A stretch of 39,625 nt of DNA from Planctomycetota bacterium. Lineage in GTDB: Bacteria > Planctomycetota > Planctomycetia > Pirellulales > Pirellulaceae. The position numbers and the translations under genes were made by a program. The stretch covers positions 1 through 39,625 of the forward strand of contig JAFLCP010000067.1 of the NCBI GenBank assembly GCA_017303505.1, read 5' to 3'. Below, piece by piece: positions 16,246 through 25,025 of the stretch. Under the pieces are notes generated by a model. The model worked only from the letters and a program-made list of their open reading frames with translations, was not told the DNA's origin and did not search any database. Position 1 is the stretch's first letter, and every line of letters starts with the position of its first letter.

Positions 16246-16559
16246 AATTTTATCCCTTCGACATTCGACAATACGCTCGACTTGTTGCTAGAAATCGGCG
16301 CGTTACCTTGCTTAAGATTGATAAAACCGGTGTTTTCGGGCCTAGAAAAGAAATCACCCCCGGCTTCTTTTTACTGATCAAAAAAGACTCACCAATCCAC
16401 CCAAACTACCAAACACCCCTCAATATCGGACCGGCTTACGTTGCGTCGAGCCTCCAGCTGGGGTAGCATCTTTAGAAGCAATCCATTTTTCCGCTCGTTT
16501 TTCCCTCCGCTCTCTCTCCTCCAGTCCTTGGCAAAAAATGGTATCTGCCGCGAGCCTTT
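16246..16559. other. 314-bp divergent intergenic region
   Basis: No gene is supported. It must contain the promoters of the lipoprotein (minus) and of the DUF1501 gene (plus). The sequence is A-rich near 16340-16400, with C-rich patches. No convincing operator or hairpin was found by eye. Confidence 0.5.
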
Positions 16560-18026
16560 ATGTTCCTGCAGCCCCTTTCGAACCGCCGCTTATTCTTGAA
16601 CCAGCTTGCAACTGGGTTTGGAGGTATGGCCCTTCATGGGCTACTTCAAGCGAACGGGTATTCTCAGGAAAAGGGAAATTCAAATCCTCGATCGATAGAC
16701 CCACTGAACCCCTACTTGGCGCGGCGCAGCGATTTCCCAGGAACCGCCAAATCGGTGATCTTTTTGTTCATGGTCGGTGGCCCCTCCCAAATTGACACAT
16801 ACGACTACAAACCCCTGCTGCAAAAACTCGATGGCCAAAAAGTCCCTGTCCCCATTCGAGATGCGGTCACCAAAACCAAACACGCCAATGTATTTCACGG
16901 TTGCAAAGAAGAACTGATGGCCAGCCCCTATCGCTGGGCGCGCTACGGTGACACGGGACGCTGGGTCAGCCAATTGTTTCCTGAAACTGCGAAACATATC
17001 GACGACTTGTGCCTCATTCATTCGATGCAGGCCGATTCGAACAATCATGCTCCCGCCAGTTACCAACTGCACACCGGCGATGTTCGTAGTGGTAAAGCAA
17101 GTCTAGGTTCCTGGATTACCTACGGCTTAGGTTCAGAGAATCAAGATCTTCCCGGCTATGTTGTCCTATTCGATGCCGGACCTCTGGGTGGCGCCGCGAA
17201 TTATGGAAATGGTTTTCTACCACCCGCTTTTCAACCCACTCGTTTGCGCGATCAAGGGCCAACGGTTCTCGATCTTCTTCCTGGCGAGGAATATGCAGCA
17301 GGGCAACGAGCAAGTTTAGATCTGATCCAAGAGTTAAATTTGCAACACCGTGAACAAGTTGGCGCATTCGGAGCGCTGGATGCACGAATCGCCTCGTACG
17401 AACTCGCCTACCGAATGCAGTCGGCCGCATTTGAGGTAGGACAATGGAATCAAGAATCGCAACATACTTTGACAAGCTACGGTATCGAGGATGCAGATAC
17501 TCGAACGCAAAGCTTTGGCCGCAAGTGCCTCATGGCAAGACGCTTGGTCGAACGGGGTGTCCGTTTTGTACAACTCTATGACATGCCCGACAAAGATGGC
17601 TGGGATGCCCATGATCGACTGACCAAAAACCACGACCCGCGTGCAAGATGGACAGATCGTCCCGTCGCCGCTTTGTTGAGCGATCTCAAACAACGCGGCA
17701 TGCTCGATTCAACATTGGTGATTTGGGCTAGTGAATTCGGCCGCACCCCGATGATGCAGGGAACAAACGGCAGACAACACAACGCGGCAGGCTTTACTAT
17801 CTGGATGGCAGGGGGCGGAATCAAACCGGGCCTAACCATCGGCAGCACCGATGAGATAGGTCTGATGGCGGTCGAGCGTCCTATTCAATTTCGCGATCTC
17901 CATGCGACTATCCTCACCGCGATGGGTCTCTCATTTGAAGATTTGTTTTTTGAAATCAACGGTCGCCAAGAACGCATTACTGGTGTGGCTGGTACCGCCA
18001 AACCACTTTTGGAAATCCTCACTTAA
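16560..18026 (+). CDS. DUF1501 (sulfatase-like fold) protein with Tat-like signal
   Basis: A 488-aa protein of the DUF1501 family, which shares the alkaline phosphatase/sulfatase superfamily fold and is heavily expanded in planctomycetes. The N-terminus reads 'NRRLFLNQLATGFGGMALHGLL', a Tat-type RR signal. Family landmarks are 'VIFLFMVGGPSQIDTYDYKP', 'PSPYRW'-type and 'HAPASYQLHTG' segments, 'GVRFVQLYD...GWDAHD', and 'WASEFGRTP...GRQHNAAGFTIWMAGGGIKPG'. Its reaction is not established. It is normally encoded next to a cytochrome-c/DUF1549/DUF1553 protein, as here: that gene starts 42 nt downstream on the same strand. The pair is thought to act outside the cytoplasm, possibly on carbohydrates, but this is inference. 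Confidence 0.92.
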   Translation: MFLQPLSNRRLFLNQLATGFGGMALHGLLQANGYSQEKGNSNPRSIDPLNPYLARRSDFPGTAKSVIFLFMVGGPSQIDTYDYKPLLQKLDGQKVPVPIRDAVTKTKHANVFHGCKEELMASPYRWARYGDTGRWVSQLFPETAKHIDDLCLIHSMQADSNNHAPASYQLHTGDVRSGKASLGSWITYGLGSENQDLPGYVVLFDAGPLGGAANYGNGFLPPAFQPTRLRDQGPTVLDLLPGEEYAAGQRASLDLIQELNLQHREQVGAFGALDARIASYELAYRMQSAAFEVGQWNQESQHTLTSYGIEDADTRTQSFGRKCLMARRLVERGVRFVQLYDMPDKDGWDAHDRLTKNHDPRARWTDRPVAALLSDLKQRGMLDSTLVIWASEFGRTPMMQGTNGRQHNAAGFTIWMAGGGIKPGLTIGSTDEIGLMAVERPIQFRDLHATILTAMGLSFEDLFFEINGRQERITGVAGTAKPLLEILT

Positions 18027-18068
18027 GTCTCACCAACAATTGCCTCCAACCTTTTGCTTGCCAACATC

Positions 18069-20552
18069 ATGCACGCTTCAATCCAAACAATGAACTGCGA
18101 TGACTTCGCCCGACATTTTGGTCGATGTATCGTCGTTGCTTTCATGGTTTGGCTCGGAACACACAACGCCATAGTTGCCGACGAGACTATCGAGTCGAGT
18201 GAACCAAGTATCGAGCAGCGAGCGATCGCGCTTTTACTCGAGAAATGTGCCAATTGCCATGGCCAAGAAAAGAGGGAAGGGGAGTTCAGTGTAATAAGTC
18301 GCGCCGACTTAGTTCGTGGCGGCACACTCGGTTCAGCCCTTGATGCGATGAAACCTCAACAATCGCTGTTGCTGAAAGTGGTTCAAAATGAACTGCCGGG
18401 GCTCGAAATGCCTCCGAAAAATCCATTGACGGAATCCGAAATCCAATTGGTGAAAGACTGGCTGCAAGGGGGAGCACTATGGATTACTAGCTCTGCGGCA
18501 AATACAGCAGACGCTAATGCTAATTCGACAGCGACCGGTTCCGCGTGGGAAGATGCGAATAACCCGGTGAGAAAAAAATGGTTTGGAGAGCGACTCAATC
18601 ACTGGTCGCTCCATCCCATTTCAGCGTCGACTATGAATCCAGAGAATTCGAGCTTAGCTTCTAAAATCCCGCCCTCGGAATCGGCAATTTACCAACTACC
18701 ACAGAACGCTTTAGATGTGCTCGTCGATCAACGTCGTATCGAGTTAGGCATCAACTCGGTTTCGCAAGCCGACAAAGCGACTCTTTTGCGCCGTCTGTAT
18801 CTCGATGTGACTGGCCTGCCCCCAACCCATGACGAAGTGCAAAGTTTTCTGCAGGACTCAGATCCTGATGCGTATCAAAAAAGAGTGGACCAACTTCTCT
18901 CTGCGCCGGCATACGGCGAACATTTCGGACGATTGTGGCTCGATGTGGTTCGCTACAGCGACAGCAACGGATTCGATTGGGATGAATACCGTCCACAAGC
19001 TTGGCGTTTCAGAAACTATGTCATCGATGCTTGGAATGACGACCTCCCTTATGATGAATTTATTGTTGAACAACTTGCGGGAGATGAGCTTCTTACTGGC
19101 AATCCGCAACATGAACAAGACCTTCGTCGTTTAGTTGCAACAGGATTTTTGCGGCTTGGTCCATTCGATAATGCAGCCCCACTGTTTAATGAACAAGATC
19201 GAAGTCGAGCGGAATTTTTGTCGGATATTACAGAAACGGCCGGGAGCGCGTTCTTAGGTCAAACACTCGCCTGTTGCCGTTGTCACGACCATAAGACCGA
19301 TCCCTGGTTACAAAGCGATTACTATCGATTCAAAGCGTTTTTTGCCGCAGTTGAGTTCGGTGACGAGACGCCACTCGAAGTGGAAAAGCGAAGGGAAGAA
19401 ATCAATCAGCACAACACTCAAATCGAAACAGAAATTGCTCCGTTGCAGGCCGAAGTAGACTCGCTATCGAAAACCGAGAAACCTTCCAAAGAAATCAAAG
19501 TCAAGATCGCAACATTAAAAGACGACATCAAGAAACTGAACAACAAATTGCTCCACCCGCAACGCGGTTTGATTGTTCGCGAGGATCTCAACAAGATTCC
19601 GGCCACACACGTTTTTTATCAAGGCGATCATCAAGCGCAACGCGAAGTTGTCGAGCCTGGCATTCCATCGATGTTTCAGCCGAACTCCTTTTCCGTGACA
19701 GCGACTGAAAGGACATCTGGTCGCCGACTTGCCCTGGCACGGTGGATCGCTTCACCTGAAAACCCTTGGACCGCGCGGGTCATCGTGAACCGACTATGGT
19801 TGTTTCATTTCGGTGAAGGACTTGTACGCACACCAAACGATTTCGGTTGGTCCGGAGAAGCTCCAGAATCCATCGCGTTGCTGGATTGGCTCGCCCAGGA
19901 ACTGATCCAACATCAATGGTCACTCAAACATATTCAGCGACTTATTGTTTCAAGTCGAACGTATCAAGAAGCCACGCACAGGGACGTTTGGCCCAGGAAA
20001 CTAAAACGCCTCAGCGCGGAACAATTGCGTGATTCGATGTTAGCGGTGAGTGGCCTTCTCCAAACACGCCAAGCGACATCGCCTATTTGGCCTCCTGTTC
20101 CCGAAGATGTCCTGAAAGCGAACCCCGCCACGCTAGACGACAATGAAACAAAAACGAAAGGTTGGTACCCATCTCCCTCGCAGGAACAATCTGTGCGATC
20201 CGTTTACTTGGTTCAAAAGAGAACCATTCGCGTTCCTTTTATGGAGACCTTTGATCTTCCTGATAACTCCGTTTCCTGCGGTTGTCGAACGGTCAGCATC
20301 GTCGCCCCCCAGGCCCTCTCTATGCTCAATGGGGATTGGGCCACCGAGGCCGCAGAGGGACTGGCCCACAGAGTCGAAAAGGCGTTACCTGGTTCAACTT
20401 CCAAGCAAATTGAGGCGATCTTTCAGGCGGTATTTCAGCGTCAACCTAGCGACATAGAACACCAGCGTTGTGTACAATTTCTAGAGACCCGGCGACTGGC
20501 GGAACTAACACGGGCACTATTGAATACCAACGAATTCGCGTTTGTTGAGTAA
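18069..20552 (+). CDS. Planctomycete cytochrome c / DUF1549 / DUF1553 protein
   Basis: An 827-aa exported protein. A hydrophobic segment 'CIVVAFMVWLG' about 20 residues from the start acts as signal peptide. ATG 18069 is chosen, while ATG 18090 and TTG 18054 are alternatives. A c-type heme motif CANCH follows (Cys60, Cys63, His64 from this start), within a planctomycete-type cytochrome domain ending near 'GLEMPPKNPLTESEIQLVKDWLQGGA'. DUF1549 begins at 'DVLVDQRRIELGINSVSQADKATLLRRLYLDVTGLPPT'. A coiled-coil insert precedes DUF1553, which starts near 'SGRRLALARWIASPENPWTARVIVNRLW' and ends 'LLNTNEFAFVE'. The complete domain order is the family standard. It forms an operon pair with the DUF1501 gene. 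The function is unproven; an extracytoplasmic electron-transfer or hydrolytic role is inferred. Confidence 0.92.
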   Translation: MHASIQTMNCDDFARHFGRCIVVAFMVWLGTHNAIVADETIESSEPSIEQRAIALLLEKCANCHGQEKREGEFSVISRADLVRGGTLGSALDAMKPQQSLLLKVVQNELPGLEMPPKNPLTESEIQLVKDWLQGGALWITSSAANTADANANSTATGSAWEDANNPVRKKWFGERLNHWSLHPISASTMNPENSSLASKIPPSESAIYQLPQNALDVLVDQRRIELGINSVSQADKATLLRRLYLDVTGLPPTHDEVQSFLQDSDPDAYQKRVDQLLSAPAYGEHFGRLWLDVVRYSDSNGFDWDEYRPQAWRFRNYVIDAWNDDLPYDEFIVEQLAGDELLTGNPQHEQDLRRLVATGFLRLGPFDNAAPLFNEQDRSRAEFLSDITETAGSAFLGQTLACCRCHDHKTDPWLQSDYYRFKAFFAAVEFGDETPLEVEKRREEINQHNTQIETEIAPLQAEVDSLSKTEKPSKEIKVKIATLKDDIKKLNNKLLHPQRGLIVREDLNKIPATHVFYQGDHQAQREVVEPGIPSMFQPNSFSVTATERTSGRRLALARWIASPENPWTARVIVNRLWLFHFGEGLVRTPNDFGWSGEAPESIALLDWLAQELIQHQWSLKHIQRLIVSSRTYQEATHRDVWPRKLKRLSAEQLRDSMLAVSGLLQTRQATSPIWPPVPEDVLKANPATLDDNETKTKGWYPSPSQEQSVRSVYLVQKRTIRVPFMETFDLPDNSVSCGCRTVSIVAPQALSMLNGDWATEAAEGLAHRVEKALPGSTSKQIEAIFQAVFQRQPSDIEHQRCVQFLETRRLAELTRALLNTNEFAFVE

Positions 20553-20589
20553 CAACACCGTCAAAGAAAAGAATCCAGGTACACATTCC

Positions 20590-20988
20590 ATGCGAGGAAA
20601 AGGCGAAAATCCTTTTGCAACAAACACCAAGACGCGAGGTGTCCGTTTTAGCCTGCGATTTTTGTTACTCTTGAATGCCGTATTTACATGTTCGGCAGCC
20701 GCCCTAGCATTTGTGTCTCGCGTGCCTGCAGTCTCCGAGGAAATCAGCGCATGGATGGGCCAGGCGAACACCGCCAGTGGTGGCGATAATCGTACTGCCC
20801 AAGTCATCTTTGTCTTTGCCGTTTATGCGATGCCACTTTTTATGGCCACGTTAGTTTGGCTTTTTGGCCTCACAATTGGCTGGATCCAACGGGTTATGCC
20901 TCGTCCTGAACCACAAACCGATGACTACCCCCCTCGAACCAAGGGTATAGGCTTCTTCCCCCATTCAATTGTTGAGTACAATAAGTAG
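20590..20988 (+). CDS. Small two-helix membrane protein, unknown
   Basis: A 132-aa protein from ATG 20590. A TTG at 20542 that overlaps the upstream stop is a weaker start. It has two hydrophobic helices, 'FLLLLNAVFTCSAAALAFV' (about residues 19-37) and 'VIFVFAVYAMPLFMATLVWLFGLTIGW' (about 72-98), with a small extracytoplasmic loop and a Pro-rich C-terminal tail. No family was recognised. It lies 37 nt after the DUF1553 gene and 63 nt before the J-like gene on the same strand, so all may share a transcript. Confidence 0.65.
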   Translation: MRGKGENPFATNTKTRGVRFSLRFLLLLNAVFTCSAAALAFVSRVPAVSEEISAWMGQANTASGGDNRTAQVIFVFAVYAMPLFMATLVWLFGLTIGWIQRVMPRPEPQTDDYPPRTKGIGFFPHSIVEYNK

Positions 20989-21051
20989 GTGGTAACCGCT
21001 AACTTATCATCCCATTTGTACAGCAACATCTCCTACGGATAATCGACTCCC

Positions 21052-22686
21052 ATGGATCCGTTTCAACGATACCTCGGATTAACTTCTAGCAGTCGTTCCA
21101 TCACGCTTTATCAGTTGATCGGAGTCGCGGATGGAGAAGCAGACCCAAATGTTCTGAAGACCGCTTTTCAGAAGATTGCGGTTCAATTGAAACAAGCCGA
21201 TCGAACCGTCGATCCCGAAGGCTGGAAAACCGTTGTTGAAAGAGTGAAGAAGGCTCAAGCAGTCCTGCTTTCGCCTGAAGCAAACGCCAAATATTTCGCT
21301 GATCTCAAATCGCGTTCGAGCAACTCTCCACCGGTAGAAAAAACACCGGTGTCTGCACCAGTAACGCCTCCGATCGATCTATTGTCAGATCTTACTCCGT
21401 TGCTACCATCCGGCGATCCCAACGCCGCTTTGGATATCGCGTTGCTGGAAGCGCCGACCACTGTGGCCACTGCGCCCTGGTTCGCCCCGAGTGAGGCACG
21501 TATGCAGAGCCTCTCAAACGAACTGAGCGGCACTCTCGCTACGCCGACCTCCTATGGAACTCCAACCTTAGCGGTCACGAAACCGCTCGGTAAGAAACCT
21601 GCCACACGGGCCAAATCGAGCAGTCTTTCGCGTGCCATGCCTTTGCTTGCTTTGTTCGCGTGCGCATTCGGCGTGCTTGGGTTTGGTGGATACATGCTGT
21701 ACACCTCCAACCAAAAGACTCAACTCGCGCAGGCTGAGCCCAATAATCCTGCCAACCCTCAACAGCCCCAAAGTCCAGCCAAGGTCGATCCCATTATGGG
21801 TAACTTGGCGCCGAATAATGGCAATGCGAACCGCCCGCCACGTCGCAGCGGCTTACCCGGTGTTAACGAAGAAGGAACTCCTGTTGAACCAATGCAGGAA
21901 CTTCCTCCAGTCGTAAAGCCCAACGATCCCACCGACAATAACATGCAGGAAAATCCTCCTCAAAATGAAATGAAACCAGATGACGACAAAATGGCAGAGA
22001 AGCCAGAGGAACCTGTCACTGAGCCCATGGAACCAGAAAAGCCGACAGGCAACTTGGGCGACCTAGTCAATAACCCAACACCAGACACACCGAAGCCAGA
22101 AGAAAACACGCCAGCTGAGCCTATGCCTGAACCAGAAGCGAAGCCAACCGCCGCTCAACTCAAGCAATTCGCTGATGCCATGACACTCGCTCGCAAACAA
22201 CTTCCGATGCGGGCCCTGGATAAATTTGAGACCGCTTTCGCCAAAGCTGAACCCAATGCAATTTCGTCGAAACAAAAGAAACAATTGGAACGTTTGAAAA
22301 AGTTGGCTGAAGCGGTGAAACTTTATGAAGATGCTTTGCTCAAATCCATTGCTGCTCGGAGCGCGGGTGATAACATCCAAGTTAAGAGTACTGTTGTGGG
22401 TTGGGTTGAAGGCAATGGGAACAAATTTAAGGTACGAGCAGGTGGTACCACGCAGTCGCTCACCACAACGACCGCTGGACTCGGACTCACCAACGCTTTA
22501 GTCGATCTTGTACTGAGTCCTGATGATCCGAACACAAAACTTTCGAAAGCGGCAGTAGCCCTTCTCAGTCCGAAAGTTGCCGCCCGCGATGAAGTCAAGC
22601 AATGGCTTGAGGCGGCTGTTACCGCAGGCCTGATCGATGACGACTTCGGATCGGTCATCAACGAAAAATATGATGAAGCTGAGTAA
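21052..22686 (+). CDS. J-domain-like, single-pass membrane protein with Pro/Asn/Glu linker
   Basis: A 544-aa protein in four parts. Residues about 15-85 ('ITLYQLIGVADGEADPNVLKTAFQKIAVQLKQADRT...VKKAQAVLLSPEANAKYFADL') follow the helix pattern of a J domain: 'YxLLGV', a long amphipathic helix, and 'AxxVLxxPxxRxxYD' at the end. However, the HPD motif required to stimulate DnaK is missing. Residues about 193-220 are a transmembrane helix ('MPLLALFACAFGVLGFGGYML'). Residues about 225-365 are low-complexity Pro/Asn/Glu/Met repeats. Residues about 370-544 form a helical domain with Lys/Ala-rich repeats. Architectures of this kind are widespread and uncharacterised in planctomycetes. It is probably a scaffolding protein, and HSP70 co-chaperone activity is unlikely. 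Confidence 0.75.
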   Translation: MDPFQRYLGLTSSSRSITLYQLIGVADGEADPNVLKTAFQKIAVQLKQADRTVDPEGWKTVVERVKKAQAVLLSPEANAKYFADLKSRSSNSPPVEKTPVSAPVTPPIDLLSDLTPLLPSGDPNAALDIALLEAPTTVATAPWFAPSEARMQSLSNELSGTLATPTSYGTPTLAVTKPLGKKPATRAKSSSLSRAMPLLALFACAFGVLGFGGYMLYTSNQKTQLAQAEPNNPANPQQPQSPAKVDPIMGNLAPNNGNANRPPRRSGLPGVNEEGTPVEPMQELPPVVKPNDPTDNNMQENPPQNEMKPDDDKMAEKPEEPVTEPMEPEKPTGNLGDLVNNPTPDTPKPEENTPAEPMPEPEAKPTAAQLKQFADAMTLARKQLPMRALDKFETAFAKAEPNAISSKQKKQLERLKKLAEAVKLYEDALLKSIAARSAGDNIQVKSTVVGWVEGNGNKFKVRAGGTTQSLTTTTAGLGLTNALVDLVLSPDDPNTKLSKAAVALLSPKVAARDEVKQWLEAAVTAGLIDDDFGSVINEKYDEAE

Positions 22687-22842
22687 TCGTTACTCACTCT
22701 CGTTATGCCGGTAGAATTAGGATGACACTGGAATGACACTTTCGGCAATATTGCACGTCACGTAACCGCTTGTTCCTGTTTCAACTTGTGACACACATCT
22801 TGGAATCTGCCAAAAGTTCACGAAACATAAAAATCAAGATTG

Positions 22843-23893
22843 CTATGGAAGCAATTCACTGAAGAGCGACATGACTTCACCTAGCTTCTCGGGAGGGCAG
22901 TAGTATCTCCATTCCAAAGTAGGCGCTAGGGTTTCATCGTCACGGTACTTAAGCGGGTGGAAGCACCAAATCCACTGTTTACCAATCCACTCTGTATATG
23001 TTGCTGAACCACCTAGATACTGATAGAAGACGAACTCCTCATCTAACGCCGGTGTGTTGTCAACTTTTATGTCGGGACGATGGACTATTCTCTCGCAACG
23101 AATTTTCAGGCTTACGCCATAGCCAGAATGCCGTCCCGGGTCAAAACACTCGGGGACTTCCTTCTTGTCACGATCTACTACCGAAGTACCGACAACCGTT
23201 CCCACGAAGACGAATTGCTTACGCAACTCGTCCACATAATCCTGTTTTGAAATAGTCCGCTCAAGGTTAAAGTAACCATCTTTGTCGCGGGCATAGCGAC
23301 CATCCGGGAGCACCTGGAATGTCCCCGGACTCACACCGGAAATGCGGCTTCCGTTACAAAACACCGAGGTATTGTCACAACTATAGATGTTGCTACACAA
23401 CATACGAAATTGATCAGGTCGAGCTCCCTTTATTTGGTAACCGCCATAGTAGACTGCATCCGCATCGAGCCCGTATCCTCCCCCTAATGACCGAAATGTC
23501 TCTGGATTCGCGTCTCGAACGATTCTTGGCTTGCCAATAGTCAAAACTTGAAAGTAAACATTCGTCTTGTCTCTTGCGTAGGACATCCCAGCATCAGCAG
23601 GGTGCTCAGAGAAAACCGTAAACGTTTCAGGGTCTGCTTCCTTGATGAATCCGCTTAGAAAATAAACGCGGTTTGCATCTTTGGCAAAAACGTCGTTAAG
23701 CACTTGAAAGGTCTTGGGATCTGCCCCCCCGTAACGGCCGATCAAAGCGATAAACAGATTTACTATCGCGAGACCATTGATAATTCAGAGGATCGAATGT
23801 CTTACCATCAGAACCTTTGACCTCGCTGGTGAGCTTAAAAAAAGCTCGCTTGCCGTTCGAATACCAATCCCAGCCAATATTGCGTTTTGTCAT
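22843..23893 (-). pseudogene. DKNYY-family repeat protein, split by a 1-nt frameshift
   Basis: Two overlapping frames encode one DKNYY-type protein. The start frame (from ATG 23893, 65 aa) reads '...SRDSKSVYRFDRPLRGG', then loses the repeat. The downstream frame, which alone has only a TTG start (23745), continues 'GADPKTFQVLNDVFAKDANRVYF' for about 290 residues. The break falls in a run of seven C on the plus strand (23724-23730). Removing one base joins the frames as 'PLRGADPKTF', restoring the repeat unit 'VYxxxxxLxGADPxTFxVLxxxFAKD'. At least five DKNYY units are seen. The function of the family is unknown. No signal peptide is seen at this start and an in-frame stop lies just upstream. 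The cause may be a real mutation, slippage-based phase variation or a sequencing error. Confidence 0.65.
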
Positions 23894-24075
23894 AAGACTT
23901 TGGAAAGACTGAACTACGCGTTTAGTTTACGTTACGCCCAAGGCTACTACACCAGAAGTCGCCACAATAGCGCTCCATTTTGAGGAGATGTCAGTTGGTT
24001 AACAAAATTGAAAAGGGAAGCGAGGGGATTTCATCCAAAGTGCCAAAATTGATGCGGCCCGTGACAACTGAAATT

Positions 24076-24939
24076 CTAACTTCTCTTTTCTTCCATTAAG
24101 CCGATGAGGTTGTTGTCGGGATCGCGCACGAATGCGATCCACAGATCATGATCAGGCATCTTGGCTGCTAACTGCGCATCTCGTTCTTTCTTGGCCCCCT
24201 TACCGACCATCTCAGTCAATCGCTGCTCCACATTATGTACTCGGAAGTAGAGGATAGAGTTCACCCCAACTTCCCCAGCACCTTGTGGTGTGGTCAACAT
24301 CAATCGAACCGAACCGTCGGTCAAAAAAGCAATGTTGTCTCCAGCCTGAGCCACGAAGGTTAGACCGAGCACGTCGCGATAAAACGGCAGTGTGGTCGCA
24401 ACGCTGCTCACGGTCATTGTGACTTGCATCAAGCCAAATTCTTGCAGTTTCCTTTTATGTGGTTTGCGACTAGGAAATTGTCCGACTAAAACCACATAAC
24501 CATCGGGGTCGTGGATTCGGATTTCACCTTCATTCATGTAGAACGGGTGTGTCACGCTATAGACAACACTGGTTTCCCCCACCTCAGTCTGTTGGCCCGC
24601 CGCTGGACGTTCAGCGTACACGCCACCATCCTTGAGCCCACAGTTCAGCAGATGCTTCCTTAGTGCAGCTACATCGTTTGTGTACATGTAGAACAAGACC
24701 GCTTGCTGTGATGCAATGACGGGACCATCTGCACGGACCAACATCAGTTCGGCAGCATCTGCGCAAACGGCGGCATAGTAAGCCTGCTGTTGATCGTCCG
24801 TAAAGCGACTCTCGCAGAGGAGACCCAGTTTTGCATAAAAGTCGATCGACGAATCAACACTCGCGACATGCGCCATCGGTACATGATCGAAGACGCGAGC
24901 CTCCGGTGGTGCAGTGGGTTTGGGAATGGAATAAGACAA
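24076..24939 (-). CDS. Double-domain VOC (glyoxalase/bleomycin-resistance) protein
   Basis: A 287-aa cytoplasmic protein with two vicinal-oxygen-chelate modules. Module 1 (about residues 17-150) opens 'FDHVPMAHVASVDSSIDFYAKLGL' and closes 'GEIRIHDPDGYVVLVGQF'. Module 2 (about 165-285) opens 'GLMQVTMTVSSVATTLPFYRDVLGL' and closes 'WIAFVRDPDNNLIGLME'. The metal-ligand positions of classic glyoxalases (His on the first strand, Glu on the last) are partly kept: His19 and Glu are plausible in places, but I cannot assign a full site. The family includes glyoxalases, dioxygenases and antibiotic-binding proteins, so the substrate is open. It is followed upstream by the TPR gene's terminator, implying its own promoter. 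Confidence 0.85.
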   Translation of the reverse strand: MSYSIPKPTAPPEARVFDHVPMAHVASVDSSIDFYAKLGLLCESRFTDDQQQAYYAAVCADAAELMLVRADGPVIASQQAVLFYMYTNDVAALRKHLLNCGLKDGGVYAERPAAGQQTEVGETSVVYSVTHPFYMNEGEIRIHDPDGYVVLVGQFPSRKPHKRKLQEFGLMQVTMTVSSVATTLPFYRDVLGLTFVAQAGDNIAFLTDGSVRLMLTTPQGAGEVGVNSILYFRVHNVEQRLTEMVGKGAKKERDAQLAAKMPDHDLWIAFVRDPDNNLIGLMEEKRS

Positions 24940-24953
24940 CGAATCATCTCAAC

Positions 24954-24985
24954 AAAAAAAGGCTGCCTTGAATCTCAAGGCAGCC
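24954..24985 (-). terminator. Intrinsic terminator of the TPR gene
   Basis: A perfect 11-bp stem (ggctgccttga / tcaaggcagcc) with a 3-nt loop occupies 24961-24985. On the minus strand it is followed directly by seven T (24960-24954). This is a textbook factor-independent terminator, 41 nt after the stop of the TPR gene at 25026. Confidence 0.9.
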
Positions 24986-25025
24986 AGGATAGCACAATTC
25001 GATTGTCTATTACAGCGATTCTCTG

